A DNA stretch of 60,492 bases from Acinetobacter pragensis (GTDB lineage Bacteria > Pseudomonadota > Gammaproteobacteria > Pseudomonadales > Moraxellaceae), in the NCBI RefSeq assembly GCF_001605895.1, contig NZ_LUAW01000001.1, positions 155,794-216,285 on the forward strand, written 5' to 3'. Positions 46,557 to 55,322 of the stretch are shown here, piece by piece. The notes beneath the pieces are model-generated. The model worked only from the letters and a program-made list of their open reading frames with translations. It made no database searches and was not told the DNA's origin. A program made the translations under genes and the position numbers. Every line of letters starts with the position of its first letter. Within the stretch, counting starts at the first letter, position 1.

Positions 46557-46945
46557 AGTTTTTTTGGTCGAATTGAAAAAGAGGGTACATTTCAGAAGAT
46601 AAATTCGTGCTAGAAAAGATGAAAAATGTTGCTTTATCGTGTTTTTTTGAAGCATTTTCTGCGAAGTAGAAGAGTTGTATTTTAGTTTTGTTTCAAGTTT
46701 TTAATTTGAATAAGAATGAATGTGACCTGTCTCACAGTAATGGATTTTACATAAAATTGGAATTTTTATAAGCAGCGGAGGATTCAGGAGTAAATCTGCA
46801 CAACTGACAGAATAATATACCTGATGCCTTTGCATGAATCATATTGCAGAAAGTGACCAAACTTTGAAATTGGATGAAAAATACTCAATTTAGCCGTGTT
46901 ATAATTGATCAAAATATATAATTAAATTCAATTGGGGATTCAGTT
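46557..46945. other. intergenic region between divergent genes
   Basis: Around 390 AT-rich bases hold the promoters for the acetyltransferase (left) and the small membrane protein (right). A TATAAT lies at 46900-46905, 41 bases before the rightward start, without a clear -35. Confidence 0.4.
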
Positions 46946-47425
46946 ATGGTCAATCTGTTAATGATGCTTTGTGTCTTGATTGTGATTACTGTGGCTTGGA
47001 TTCTTGGCTTTAAAATATATAAGACACAGAAAATGAGTCAAAAGTGGCGTCAGTATCAGGCACCGGAAAAACGCGCCAGCGTGTCTGATGCAGAAACGGC
47101 AGAACGCACGGCTGAGCCAATTGCAGTTGTGGATGCCTATGAACAGCAGCTGTTTGATGATATTGCAGCGCTGTTTATCGAAGATGGCCAATTGTACGAT
47201 ATTGCGGATGCCGAATTGGTGCAGGCTGCAGTTTTTCGAAAAATGCCGGTATGTTCAAAAACGCAAATCCGTAAAATGGACCTAGACGAATGGTCTATTT
47301 ATTGGGCGTTTTACGACCAGTCTTTAGAATATTATGTGGGTAAATATGGCGTATTCTATGCGCATGTTGACCGTTTTGGCGAAGAGCACAAGCATGATAT
47401 TCGTGCGCAAGGCAGCTACAGCTGA
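46946..47425 (+). CDS. hypothetical single-pass membrane protein
   Basis: 159 residues, not recognised. One N-terminal membrane helix (LLMMLCVLIVITVAWILGF, residues 4-22) is followed by a basic stretch (KTQKMSQKWRQYQ). A cytoplasmic domain rich in acidic residues follows, with QLFDDIAALFIEDGQLYD and the aromatic run WSIYWAFYDQSLEYYVGKYG. The order suggests an N-in or N-out anchor with a soluble head. GGGGATT precedes the ATG. No functional clue from neighbours. Confidence 0.72.
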   Translation: MVNLLMMLCVLIVITVAWILGFKIYKTQKMSQKWRQYQAPEKRASVSDAETAERTAEPIAVVDAYEQQLFDDIAALFIEDGQLYDIADAELVQAAVFRKMPVCSKTQIRKMDLDEWSIYWAFYDQSLEYYVGKYGVFYAHVDRFGEEHKHDIRAQGSYS

Positions 47426-47478
47426 CCACATACTAATTTAAAATACGATTTACAATCATGATTCATATCTTTAGCCTT

Positions 47479-48048
47479 TCAGTGTTCTGCCGTATTCAGA
47501 TGCTCTAAAATCCGCTGTTGCAGAAAATCCAAATAGCTGATTTCAGGCCGTATGCGCGACATTAAAATTGCGCCTTCATAATCAGCGACTGACATTTTCG
47601 CCCAAGTTCTCGCCTGCGCTGCGGTCATGCATTGACAGAAAAACAGATAAAAAGCCTGTTCCCAATCCTGAAAAATAGCCGCCAGCTTTTCTTGAATTTG
47701 CTCCGGCAGATTCGGCAGTTCGGCACTGAGGATTCCAGCCAAGCAGCCTATGCCGCCAAAACTGAAAAATTGTACGGCAGTGCTGTGAATTTGCGGGTAC
47801 GCGCTAGCGGGGCAGCTGTGCTGTTGCCGCAGCTGTTGAAAAATACTGCGGTTTAATTGCTGGTGCATCAGCTCTAAGATTTGATACAGCAGGCCATCCT
47901 TGCTGCTGAAATCATAATAAAAAGCTGCTTTGCTCAATCTGCAGGCCTGCGCCAGCAGATTGATACTGGCGCCAGTATAGCCATGCTGTTTAAAGCAAAG
48001 TGCAGATTGAATCAGAAGCTGCTCACGGCTGAGTTTACGCGGGCGCAT
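47479..48048 (-). CDS. TetR-family transcriptional regulator
   Basis: 189 residues from the ATG at 48048 (MRPRKLSREQLLIQ), with AGGT upstream; an ATG at 48063 is possible. The HTH is clear: ALCFKQHGYTGASINLLAQACRLSKAAFYYDFSSKDGLLYQIL. The C-terminus has a Gly/Cys-containing stretch (FFSFGGIGCLAGILSAELPNLP) typical of a TetR_C regulator. It overlaps the end of the hydrolase gene by 14 bases, so both form an operon. It likely controls that operon. Confidence 0.88.
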   Translation of the reverse strand: MRPRKLSREQLLIQSALCFKQHGYTGASINLLAQACRLSKAAFYYDFSSKDGLLYQILELMHQQLNRSIFQQLRQQHSCPASAYPQIHSTAVQFFSFGGIGCLAGILSAELPNLPEQIQEKLAAIFQDWEQAFYLFFCQCMTAAQARTWAKMSVADYEGAILMSRIRPEISYLDFLQQRILEHLNTAEH

Positions 48049-48955
48049 GATCGACCTGTTCATCTGTTTGCAGGGTTTTGAATTGCTGCAGCGCCTGATC
48101 CCAAATTTTTTCCGCGCCCTTACGGAAATAGCCCATATGGCCAATGGCCTTCATGCTGTAATCTTGCGCGCGCATATCAATAAACGTCATTGGCGCGCTG
48201 GTGTAATGCTGCATAAAGGCTTGACGTGAAGCGGGCAGTGCCCAATCGTCATCTAAGGCTGCGATGGCGTAAATTGGTGTTTTGACCTGCGCAAACTGCG
48301 TTTTTAAGGCCTGCTGCTCCGGATCTGCAAAAAAATATGTGGGATGTTTGCACCATTTGCGCCATTGGCGATACACATCGACAGGCAAGTCTGCCCCCAT
48401 ATTCAGCTTGCTCCATGGCAAATAGCCTGTGACTGCGACCATGGGCGGAAATACAATATTCCAAATGACCTGCACTTTAATTTTTTCTTTCAGCGGCATA
48501 TAGCCATGCCAGCCTGCACCTGTGCCATAGCACTGCATGGCTTTAACTAAATGATGGTTACGGCTGAGCCCCAGCGCTTGCCCGCCGTAGGAGTGGCCAA
48601 TCATGTAAATCGGCAAATCATCCTGAGCCAACACGTCAATTGCGCTGCTGAGGTCATGCCGGCCCCAATCTAAATACGACATGCGGAATCCTTTCAGGCT
48701 GTTGGGCGATGATGCGCCGATGCCTCGGTAATCAAAAGTCAGCACCTGAAAGCCCTGCTGCGCTGCATATTCAGCAAAACGGCGGTAAAAGCCTTGCGGA
48801 ACACCTGTCGCGTTGGAAATGACGATGCTGGCTTGAGGCTGCGGCGGCCGATACATAACGCCAGAAAGGGGATAACCGTCTGCGGCAGTGAATGCAATAG
48901 TTTTTGCTTCAATGCTGGGCTGTGCTGCTGGTGCCAGCGGGCTGCGTTCTTTCAT
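48035..48955 (-). CDS. alpha/beta hydrolase
   Basis: 306-residue serine hydrolase. Core elements in order: IVISNATGVPQGFYRRFAEY (oxyanion region), VLTFDYRGIGASSP, nucleophile elbow IGHSYGGQALG (Ser near residue 122), acid AIAALDDDWALP and His in KAIGHMGYFRKG. Similar to YheT/peptidase S9-like lipase-type hydrolases that use large acyl or peptide substrates. The start has ACGGAAT upstream. It overlaps the TetR gene, which suggests the regulator responds to the enzyme's substrate. True substrate unknown. Confidence 0.87.
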   Translation of the reverse strand: MKERSPLAPAAQPSIEAKTIAFTAADGYPLSGVMYRPPQPQASIVISNATGVPQGFYRRFAEYAAQQGFQVLTFDYRGIGASSPNSLKGFRMSYLDWGRHDLSSAIDVLAQDDLPIYMIGHSYGGQALGLSRNHHLVKAMQCYGTGAGWHGYMPLKEKIKVQVIWNIVFPPMVAVTGYLPWSKLNMGADLPVDVYRQWRKWCKHPTYFFADPEQQALKTQFAQVKTPIYAIAALDDDWALPASRQAFMQHYTSAPMTFIDMRAQDYSMKAIGHMGYFRKGAEKIWDQALQQFKTLQTDEQVDHAPA

Positions 48956-49092
48956 GAGTATTCCGTTGTTATTTAATTGTGCTGAACATCGAACATCATT
49001 TGCTTAAAGCCATCTTTAGGAATGCAAGCGTTATGCATCTTTGATGAATTGGCTTTTTCGGCAGTGTGGCTTGAAATGACGGACTGTTAAAT

Positions 49093-49890
49093 TTATTGCC
49101 CCTTGAATTGGGGAGGCCTGCGCTGCAGCATGGCCATAACGCCTTCCTGCGCATCTTGAGTGTGCAGCAATGGATTGAGATGCTGCTGCAATTGTGCAAA
49201 AGCAGTTTCAGGCCCATGCAATCGGGCCTCCTGAGCAGAGGCTAATGTAGCCTGCACGGCTAAGGGGGCAGCGCGGGAGATCTGCTCGGCCAGCTCTATC
49301 GCGCGGGCTAGCGGTGGAGTTTCAAGAACTTCATTAATCAGATTTAGCTCTAAGGCGGTCTGTGCATTAAAGCTGTCGCCCGTCAGCAGATAGCGCATAG
49401 CTTTGGCCCAGCCGGCAGCTTGCACAAAACGCACTGTCGCGCCGCCAAAAGGCAAAATACCGCGCTGTACTTCCATCTGCGCAAATTGGCAGTCATCTTG
49501 CGCAATGACTAAGTCGGCATTCAGCATCAGCTCAATGCCGGCGGTATAGCAATAGCCTTGCACTGCGGTAATAACTGGTTTACTGCGTTTTCGGGAGGTC
49601 GTGCCCCAAGGATTGATTTGATTTTCTGCAAAGTCGAAAACGCCTGATGCCAGTTTAGGCTGCAGTTCAACCAAATCCAGCCCTGCGGTAAAGTGCCCGC
49701 CGTGCGCGAAGATGACAGCGCAGCGCAAATCTGCATGATCTTCATATTCAGTCAGGGCCAATGACAGATCATGAATCATATGGCTGTCAAAGGCATTGCG
49801 CTTTGCCGCTCTGTCAAGGCCAATCAGCATAATATGGCCGCGGATTTCACGGCTGACTTTACCTTGATGTTCTATTTCGTGCTGTTCCAT
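49093..49890 (-). CDS. crotonase/enoyl-CoA hydratase family protein
   Basis: 265-residue acyl-CoA-handling enzyme. The crotonase pattern is complete: LIGLDRAAKRNAFDSHMIHDL, CAVIFAHGGHFTAGLDLVEL (oxyanion loop), VITAVQGYCYTAGIELMLNADLVIA and FGGATVRFVQAAGWAKAMRYLLTG. The usual second glutamate position contains G-G-A-T, and this divergence leaves the exact reaction (hydratase, isomerase or hydrolase) open. An AACGATCGTT palindrome lies 50 bases before its start and may be a regulator site. It stands alone downstream of divergent genes. Confidence 0.88.
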   Translation of the reverse strand: MEQHEIEHQGKVSREIRGHIMLIGLDRAAKRNAFDSHMIHDLSLALTEYEDHADLRCAVIFAHGGHFTAGLDLVELQPKLASGVFDFAENQINPWGTTSRKRSKPVITAVQGYCYTAGIELMLNADLVIAQDDCQFAQMEVQRGILPFGGATVRFVQAAGWAKAMRYLLTGDSFNAQTALELNLINEVLETPPLARAIELAEQISRAAPLAVQATLASAQEARLHGPETAFAQLQQHLNPLLHTQDAQEGVMAMLQRRPPQFKGQ

Positions 49891-49939
49891 TTCATATTCT
49901 CTTTTTTATTGATCATTATTTCTGCTGATTTAATTTTTA

Positions 49940-49949
49940 AACGATCGTT
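49940..49949. promoter_or_regulatory. AACGATCGTT palindrome upstream of the crotonase gene
   Basis: Ten-base perfect palindrome, 50 bases before the ATG at 49890, a usual operator place. It resembles a shortened version of the 16-bp TetR-type palindrome at 34609-34624 (AACGAT....ATCGTT). Confidence 0.5.
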
Positions 49950-50092
49950 AGAATACTGTCAATGCCATAAAATTGACTGGCGCATTCATTTCAAGTCGCT
50001 AAGCCAGTCCGGCCTTTCATATTATTCCAGCGGCTGCCCCGCGCTATACTAAGAAAATGGCCAGACCCGCAATACTGTATTAAAGGTGAAAT

Positions 50093-50389
50093 ATGCTTAT
50101 TGATTTTCAGCATGAACAGCAGAAAAAATTTGATGTACTGGCGCTGGATATTCTGCAGCAGCCGGACATGTATTTAAATTTTGACTGCATCTCTGATTTT
50201 TATCAGGCAGATTGGCTGCAGCAGTTCCCAAAGGGTACCGTTTGGTCTGTGGCGGGCTTGGATGATGGCGCTGAACAGTACTGTATCCGTATTGAGTACA
50301 AAATGCAGTTTTTACTGATTGACTGCGCTGACAATAGACGATCCGTACTGTATGAAAAGAGCGGGCAGCAGCAGCGGAATAATCTTTGA
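50093..50389 (+). CDS. hypothetical protein
   Basis: 98-residue soluble ORF, not recognised. It begins MLIDFQHEQQKKFDVLALDILQQ and has a compact alternating pattern with several aromatic residues (MYLNFDCISDFYQADWLQQF; LDDGAEQYCIRIEYKMQFLLIDCADN). AAAGGTG precedes the ATG. It is flanked by non-coding DNA on both sides, so context gives no clue. Confidence 0.6.
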   Translation: MLIDFQHEQQKKFDVLALDILQQPDMYLNFDCISDFYQADWLQQFPKGTVWSVAGLDDGAEQYCIRIEYKMQFLLIDCADNRRSVLYEKSGQQQRNNL

Positions 50390-50709
50390 TTTTTTAAGCT
50401 CTATTGATTTGCAGATACGGGATTTATCCCGCTTGAGGCACAAAAGACTTAGGGACGGTTTCTTCCAGATATTCGGGATTTTACCGTGACAGCAAGATGG
50501 TGACCGCAGTTTTATACCGATGGTTTTGTGATGTGAACGTTGCAGTAAAAAGAATCTGAGGCTGCTTTATTAAAATTATGGCGTCCTTGTGCTGTGTTGT
50601 GGCGTTTGAGTCAATGACAGGATGCAAGCAACAAGATTTAATGCGCTGCGGGCTTGGCTGAGCCGAAGCAATAAAAACAATGAAGAGCAATAGAGAATAG
50701 GAAAACAAC
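50390..50709. other. intergenic region
   Basis: About 320 bases, likely holding the promoter of the DUF2505 gene. I see no structured element. A weak minus-strand ORF overlaps this region and was judged spurious. Confidence 0.35.
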
Positions 50710-51207
50710 ATGGCGCATCAATTTACTGTCAACGCAGCGATTCAAGGCGTTTCATTGGATGAGTTTAAGCGTTTAGCGGCGGATATCTCTCTGCATGAAG
50801 CGGTGTGCAAGCGCATTCCTGGCGACAATTTAGAAATTTTAGAATCACAGAAAACCGGCGATATCTATACCTTAAAGCGCGCTTATAATTTAGATGTCAA
50901 TATTCCGGATATCGCTAAAAAATTCTTAAAAGACGCTTTCCGTTTAAAGCGCACAGACGTCAGCAATTTAGCGCAACTGACCTCTGAGGTGAGTCTGGAT
51001 CCGAATTTGCCTTTAGAAGCTCAGTGTCAGCGTACCGTGACAGGGGATGAGTCGCACATCCGCTTTCAGCTGCAATGGACGGTCAAAGTGAAAGTGCCAT
51101 TAATTGGCGGTATATTGGAAAAGCATGCTGAAGGCGAGATCCGCCGTTTCAGCCAGCTGGAAATTGATATTGTGGAAGATGAGCTGCGCAAGAATCTGAA
51201 TGTTTAA
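50710..51207 (+). CDS. DUF2505 family protein
   Basis: 165-residue soluble protein of unknown function. Its alternating strand-helix pattern (START/SRPBCC-like) with IQGVSLDEFKRLAADISLHEAVCKRIPG at the beginning is typical of the DUF2505 family, as is LEKHAEGEIRRFSQLEIDIVEDEL near the end. Such folds commonly bind lipids or other hydrophobic ligands. ATAGGAAAAC precedes the ATG. It ends at a bidirectional terminator shared with the convergent MHS transporter gene. Confidence 0.82.
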   Translation: MAHQFTVNAAIQGVSLDEFKRLAADISLHEAVCKRIPGDNLEILESQKTGDIYTLKRAYNLDVNIPDIAKKFLKDAFRLKRTDVSNLAQLTSEVSLDPNLPLEAQCQRTVTGDESHIRFQLQWTVKVKVPLIGGILEKHAEGEIRRFSQLEIDIVEDELRKNLNV

Positions 51208-51259
51208 GATATTTACCGGTTTTTGATGATTAAACCGCATGGTCAGTATAAGGCCTTTA

Positions 51260-51288
51260 AAAAAGAGCGGTTGAACCGCTCTTTTTAT
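51260..51288. terminator. bidirectional terminator between the DUF2505 and MHS-transporter genes
   Basis: AAAGAGCGGT-TG-AACCGCTCTTT stem at 51262-51283 with A-run before and T-run after, lying between convergent genes. Confidence 0.9.
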
Positions 51289-51336
51289 ATCACTGAACCG
51301 CCGCAGTTTGTGCAGCGGTTTCTTGCTGGATAGATG

Positions 51337-52650
51337 TCAACTCAAGTCAGCTTCTGCCGCATTGGGCTGGCGCTGGGGCTGTTTTTCAAAGCGTGCGCGG
51401 TACAGCAAAGCGCTTAGGAAGGCTGCCAAGCAGACCACCCAAATGTAGTATAGCGCGCCAATTTTGCTGTAAATGCTGAGCCATTGAACTAAAGGCAATG
51501 TGATACCGCCGGCAATGGCGTAGGCAAGGTTATAAGAAAAAGAGATCCCCGAGAAACGGATTTGCGCAGGAAACATTTTTACCATGCTGTAGGACACCAT
51601 GCCGACGGTTCCTGAGCTGAAGCCCAGCAGCATATACAGCATAAATACGGTCGATGGCGCGACATGGCCTAGGCTGTTATAAAATACAGCCGCAATCGCC
51701 GCGACGGCTGCAGAACCCAGCAGCATTACTTTGCCTGCACCGAAGCGGTCTGCCAGCAGGCCAGCTGCAATACAGCCCGCCATCTGCATAATAATGGCTG
51801 CGCTTTGCATTTTAAAAGCATCGGCGCGTTCAAAGCCAAAGGCGCCCGTCAGCAGATTCGGCATGGCTAAAATCAGCACCACGACACAGCCGGTGAGAAA
51901 CCAAGTAAACAGCATGCCAATGATTACCGCAGTTTTATGCTGCGCCAGAACTTGCTTGACCGGCAGCTCTTTTGCCAGCGCTTTCTTTTCCTGCATGGCT
52001 TTAAAAACCGGCGTTTCTTTTAAATAGCTGCGCAAATACAGCGCGATAAAACCGAAAATACCGCCAACAATAAAGGGGAGGCGCCAAGCCCAGTCATGAA
52101 TTTGCGCTTCACTGAATTTCAGCGAGATAAACAAGGACATCAGCGCGCCCAGTAAAATCCCTAAGGATAGGCCCGCTGTCAGCAAGCCGTTGGCAATGCC
52201 GATTCTTTTTTCAGGCACATGCTCTGAAACAAAAGTCCATGCTGCTGGAATTTCACCGCCAATGGCGATGCCTTGCACCACGCGCATCAGCAATAGCAGT
52301 AAAGGCGCCGCATAGCCGATGCTTTCAAAGGTAGGCATGATGCCGATCATTAAGGTGGGCAGCGCCATCAATAAAATAGACAGGCTGAACAGGCGTTTTC
52401 GGCCCACTAAGTCACCAAAATGCGCCATGACCACACCGCCCAGCGGACGGAAAAAATAGCCGGCGGCGAAAATGCCGTAAGTGTTCAGCATGGCCCAGAA
52501 TGGGCTGAGCGTGCTGGGAAAAAACAGTTCTGCAATGATTTTGGCGTAAAAAACATAAATCACAAAATCATAGAATTCTAAGGCGCCGCCTAAGGAGGAG
52601 AGTCCCAGTGTGCGTTTATCTTCTTTGGTTAAGCGTGGCTGAGCGTCCAT
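51337..52650 (-). CDS. MFS metabolite:proton symporter (MHS family)
   Basis: 437-residue twelve-helix transporter of the metabolite:H+ symporter group, which takes up organic acids, osmolytes or sugars such as citrate, shikimate, alpha-ketoglutarate or proline/betaine. Diagnostic stretches are LSSLGGALEFYDFVIYVFYAKIIAELFFP, then GVVMAHFGDLVGRKRLFSLSILLMA and the MRVVQGIAIGGEIPAAWTFVSEHVP segment. Substrate not assignable. It is a single gene with 130 bases of 3' space. Confidence 0.9.
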   Translation of the reverse strand: MDAQPRLTKEDKRTLGLSSLGGALEFYDFVIYVFYAKIIAELFFPSTLSPFWAMLNTYGIFAAGYFFRPLGGVVMAHFGDLVGRKRLFSLSILLMALPTLMIGIMPTFESIGYAAPLLLLLMRVVQGIAIGGEIPAAWTFVSEHVPEKRIGIANGLLTAGLSLGILLGALMSLFISLKFSEAQIHDWAWRLPFIVGGIFGFIALYLRSYLKETPVFKAMQEKKALAKELPVKQVLAQHKTAVIIGMLFTWFLTGCVVVLILAMPNLLTGAFGFERADAFKMQSAAIIMQMAGCIAAGLLADRFGAGKVMLLGSAAVAAIAAVFYNSLGHVAPSTVFMLYMLLGFSSGTVGMVSYSMVKMFPAQIRFSGISFSYNLAYAIAGGITLPLVQWLSIYSKIGALYYIWVVCLAAFLSALLYRARFEKQPQRQPNAAEADLS

Positions 52651-52902
52651 GCAAATCGTCCATATGCAGTAGGCTGGAAATAATCACTGATTTTAATGAA
52701 CAGAAAAATTGTTGAATAATCAAACTTTATTGAAGGGTAAATAACTTTTTTTTATTAAAGCCTGAAATTTATAGAATTATTCATTTCAGAGGCGCTTGTG
52801 TGCATGTTTCCATCCGCCTAAATATCTGGATACGCTGGCATTGAGACCATTTTATTGATTAACTCACTACCTGCTGGTTAGCCAGTAGGTATATCAAGCT
52901 GC

Positions 52903-53106
52903 TTAGAGGCGGATAAACCTAGGGACAGCAATCAATAATATCCCGATCGCGGACATCAGGGCCGCACTGTCAATAAAATAAGGGTAGATCATCAGCGCCA
53001 AACCGCAGATCAGCGGCACGCTTTGCTGCTGCTTTTTGCCGTAAATAAAATAGCCTAAGCCAACTGAACTGAAAATGACACTGAGCAGCAGCGCTGTGGT
53101 TTGCAT
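52903..53106 (-). CDS. small hydrophobic membrane protein
   Basis: 67 residues with two or three hydrophobic segments (LLLSVIFSSVGLGYFIYG, PLICGLALMIYPYFI, ALMSAIGILLIAVPRFI) and a central basic turn GKKQQQS. Unknown function, comparable to amino-acid transporter-like or DUF small membrane proteins common in gamma-proteobacteria. Good ribosome site (GGGAG) before the ATG. An ACCTGCTGG/CCAGTAGGT hairpin lies downstream at about 52867-52889. Confidence 0.7.
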   Translation of the reverse strand: MQTTALLLSVIFSSVGLGYFIYGKKQQQSVPLICGLALMIYPYFIDSAALMSAIGILLIAVPRFIRL

Positions 53107-53202
53107 TAGTACTCCCAGAAGAAGTGAACACTTGAATAATCAGAGATATAGCAGTGCAGGATGAGCTCAGTCTGAATGCGGGTTAAATTTTCTGGATGCG
53201 CG

Positions 53203-53781
53203 TTATTCCGGATGGTCCTGCAGCTTAACAAGTCTGCCGTACAGTATACGGGCAAGGACAATGCAGCTGATGACGGCCGCAATAATGATGATTCTTTTTT
53301 GATGCGGCAGCAGCATATGCCAAAACACATGCAGCCAATGACTGACTTGCAGCCCAACACTGATGACCACAAAAGCCCAGATAAAACTGGCCAGCAGGTT
53401 GACGGCCGAATAGCGCAGTGCAGGATAGCGCAGAATGCCGAAACTCATAGGAATGATAGTCCGCAGACCCCATAAAAAACGCATCAGCAATATAGACAGG
53501 GTGGGAAAGCGCACAATCATCTGGCTGGCGCGCTTGAACTTTTTGTTCAGATTGGGGCGGCTGCGGATAAAGCTGTAACCATATTTGTAGCCAAGAAAAT
53601 AATAGAACTGATCGCCTAAATAGCCGCCGATCATGGCAATGCCGACCAGCGGCCAAAAGGATAAAATATGCTGATGCACCGCATAGGCGCCCAGCATGAG
53701 TACCGTTTCCCCTTCAAAAAAAGAACCGATTAAAACAGCGATGTAGCCGTAGTGCTGCACTAGGGAAAACCAGTCAAACAT
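53203..53781 (-). CDS. DedA-family inner-membrane protein
   Basis: 192-residue polytopic membrane protein of the DedA/VTT superfamily, whose members flip undecaprenyl phosphate or phospholipids and affect envelope integrity. Key elements: FEGETVLMLGAYAVHQHILSFWPLV (acidic residue of the re-entrant hairpin), YLGDQFYYFLGYKYGYSFI and the arginine motif FPTLSILLMRFLWGLRTIIPMSFGILRYPALRY. It resembles the short DedA proteins such as YohD. Probably monocistronic. Confidence 0.9.
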   Translation of the reverse strand: MFDWFSLVQHYGYIAVLIGSFFEGETVLMLGAYAVHQHILSFWPLVGIAMIGGYLGDQFYYFLGYKYGYSFIRSRPNLNKKFKRASQMIVRFPTLSILLMRFLWGLRTIIPMSFGILRYPALRYSAVNLLASFIWAFVVISVGLQVSHWLHVFWHMLLPHQKRIIIIAAVISCIVLARILYGRLVKLQDHPE

Positions 53782-53932
53782 AGCGTGATTTACTTCTAAG
53801 TGAATGAAAAAACGTGCAGGAACTGTCTGTTGTATCTTAGTTAGCTTAAGCTATGATTAAAGCATGCGACATATTCGTAGACTTTTTTCCTGCACTGTCT
53901 AGTTTATTCCTTTCATTCACAAGAGATCATGT

Positions 53933-54418
53933 ATGAGTACAGTATTGCCCGTGGCGCAACGCGGCGAAGCGATTTTAAGCCTGACGGCCGCGCCGGTAGC
54001 CGATCAGGAGTTCGGCACAGCATGGCTGCATGCTTTGGCGCAGGCTCTGCAAGCGACCATGCTGGAGCGCAACGGGGTCGGCATAGCCGCGCCGCAAGTC
54101 TATGTGTCTAAGCGGGTGATTATTGTGGCTTCGCGTCCGAACCTGCGTTATCCGGATGCACCTGATATGCAGGCCGTGGTGATGGTGAACCCTGAAATTC
54201 TGCATATGTCTGAGCAGTATGTTTTGGGTGAGGAGGGCTGTTTGAGCGTGCCGAATGAACGCGGGCAAGTGGCGCGGGCAGAGCAGATCCAAGTGCGTTA
54301 TTTCAGCTTAGACGGCAAACCGGTGACGGCTGAGTTTTCAGGCTTTCCTGCGCGGATTGTGCAGCATGAGGTAGATCATTTGAATAGCATACTATTTGTG
54401 GAACGGCTGGGCGCTTAA
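53933..54418 (+). CDS. def: peptide deformylase
   Basis: 161-residue metalloenzyme that removes the formyl group from new proteins. The three family motifs are present: GVGIAAPQV (motif I), EEGCLSVP (motif II, Cys ligand) and QHEVDHLNSILF (motif III, His ligands and catalytic Glu). Acinetobacter usually has a main def gene next to fmt. This isolated copy, with no fmt neighbour, is likely a second paralogue. Divergent from the DedA gene. Confidence 0.93.
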   Translation: MSTVLPVAQRGEAILSLTAAPVADQEFGTAWLHALAQALQATMLERNGVGIAAPQVYVSKRVIIVASRPNLRYPDAPDMQAVVMVNPEILHMSEQYVLGEEGCLSVPNERGQVARAEQIQVRYFSLDGKPVTAEFSGFPARIVQHEVDHLNSILFVERLGA

Positions 54419-54435
54419 ACGCAGAAGACCGCTGA

Positions 54436-55218
54436 TTATTCATCTTTATATTTAAACTGCTGCGGCGTTTGTCCCAAATGACGCTTGAACATGGTGCTGA
54501 ATGCGCTTGGATTGCAATATCCTAGCGACTTTGAAATTTGTGCAATTGATTCCCCATTGGCAATTTTACTTAAAGCATGGGCGATATGCATTTGCTGGAT
54601 CCACGCCCGGTAAGACAGCCCGGTTTCCTTTTGAAACATGCGCATTAAGGTTCTGGAACTGGCACCAATCTCATCGGCCCATGTGCCTAAATCTTTTAAC
54701 TGATCAGGCGCGCTTAACAGCGCTTGGCAAATTTTTAGCAGGCGCTTGTCTTGCGGCCAAGGAATTTGAATCGGCAGCAGATTAGCCTTATGAATTTCAT
54801 CAAAAATTAAAATCTGCAAGGAGCGTGAAAGTTCATCAGAACTGATCAGCTCTGAGGGCGGAATATGTTCGATGGCATTTAAGCGGATTAACAGTTCATG
54901 CAGCAGCTTGCTGACCCGAATAATAAAACAGTGCTGGCCCAGTAAGGCGGCGGCATTGGCTTCAATTAAAGCCGTATTCAGTTTGACCCGGCTCAACGAA
55001 ATTACACTGTGCTCCAGATGTGTTGGAATCCAAAGCGCGCACATGGGCGGCACGATCCATACATGATTGGGCGTAAAGACCTGAATCATTCCGGTAGAAG
55101 CATATAGAAACTGCGCCCGCGTATGTGTATGCGCAGGAGTAATTTCCCGATAGGTATGCTCTGATGAGAGTCCAATCACCAGTTCGGACATTTCAGTTTG
55201 AATCAGTGAGTTTGGCAT
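54436..55218 (-). CDS. AraC-family transcriptional regulator
   Basis: About 260 residues from the ATG at 55218 (MPNSLIQTEMSEL). The frame is open to 55335, but that would overlap the divergent transporter's start region. An N-terminal cupin-like sensing domain (TYREITPAHTHTRAQFLYASTGMIQVFT) precedes a C-terminal double HTH: LKDLGTWADEIGASSRTLMRMFQKETGLSYRAWIQQMHIAHALSKI, then SIAQISKSLGYCNPSAFSTMFKRHLGQTPQQFK. It is probably the regulator of the divergent MFS gene. Confidence 0.9.
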   Translation of the reverse strand: MPNSLIQTEMSELVIGLSSEHTYREITPAHTHTRAQFLYASTGMIQVFTPNHVWIVPPMCALWIPTHLEHSVISLSRVKLNTALIEANAAALLGQHCFIIRVSKLLHELLIRLNAIEHIPPSELISSDELSRSLQILIFDEIHKANLLPIQIPWPQDKRLLKICQALLSAPDQLKDLGTWADEIGASSRTLMRMFQKETGLSYRAWIQQMHIAHALSKIANGESIAQISKSLGYCNPSAFSTMFKRHLGQTPQQFKYKDE

Positions 55219-55322
55219 GCTTTGGTTAAAATTGTCACTTATACAATGATTATTGGAAGATAGTGTTATGAATGACATTTTACAATCAAATTCTGATGAA
55301 AAAAACATGGAGTTTGAGAGGC

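Noticed and set aside
50481..50711. Minus-strand ORF of 76 codons with a hydrophobic start (MLFSYSLLLFIVFIASAQP)
   Set aside because: It looks like a signal peptide, but the remainder lacks any fold pattern, the ATG overlaps the start of the opposite DUF2505 gene and there is no ribosome site. Not supported as a gene.
52866..52892. ACCTGCTGG/CCAGTAGGT hairpin after the small membrane protein gene
   Set aside because: It has no T-run on either strand and one mismatch, so I did not call it a terminator.
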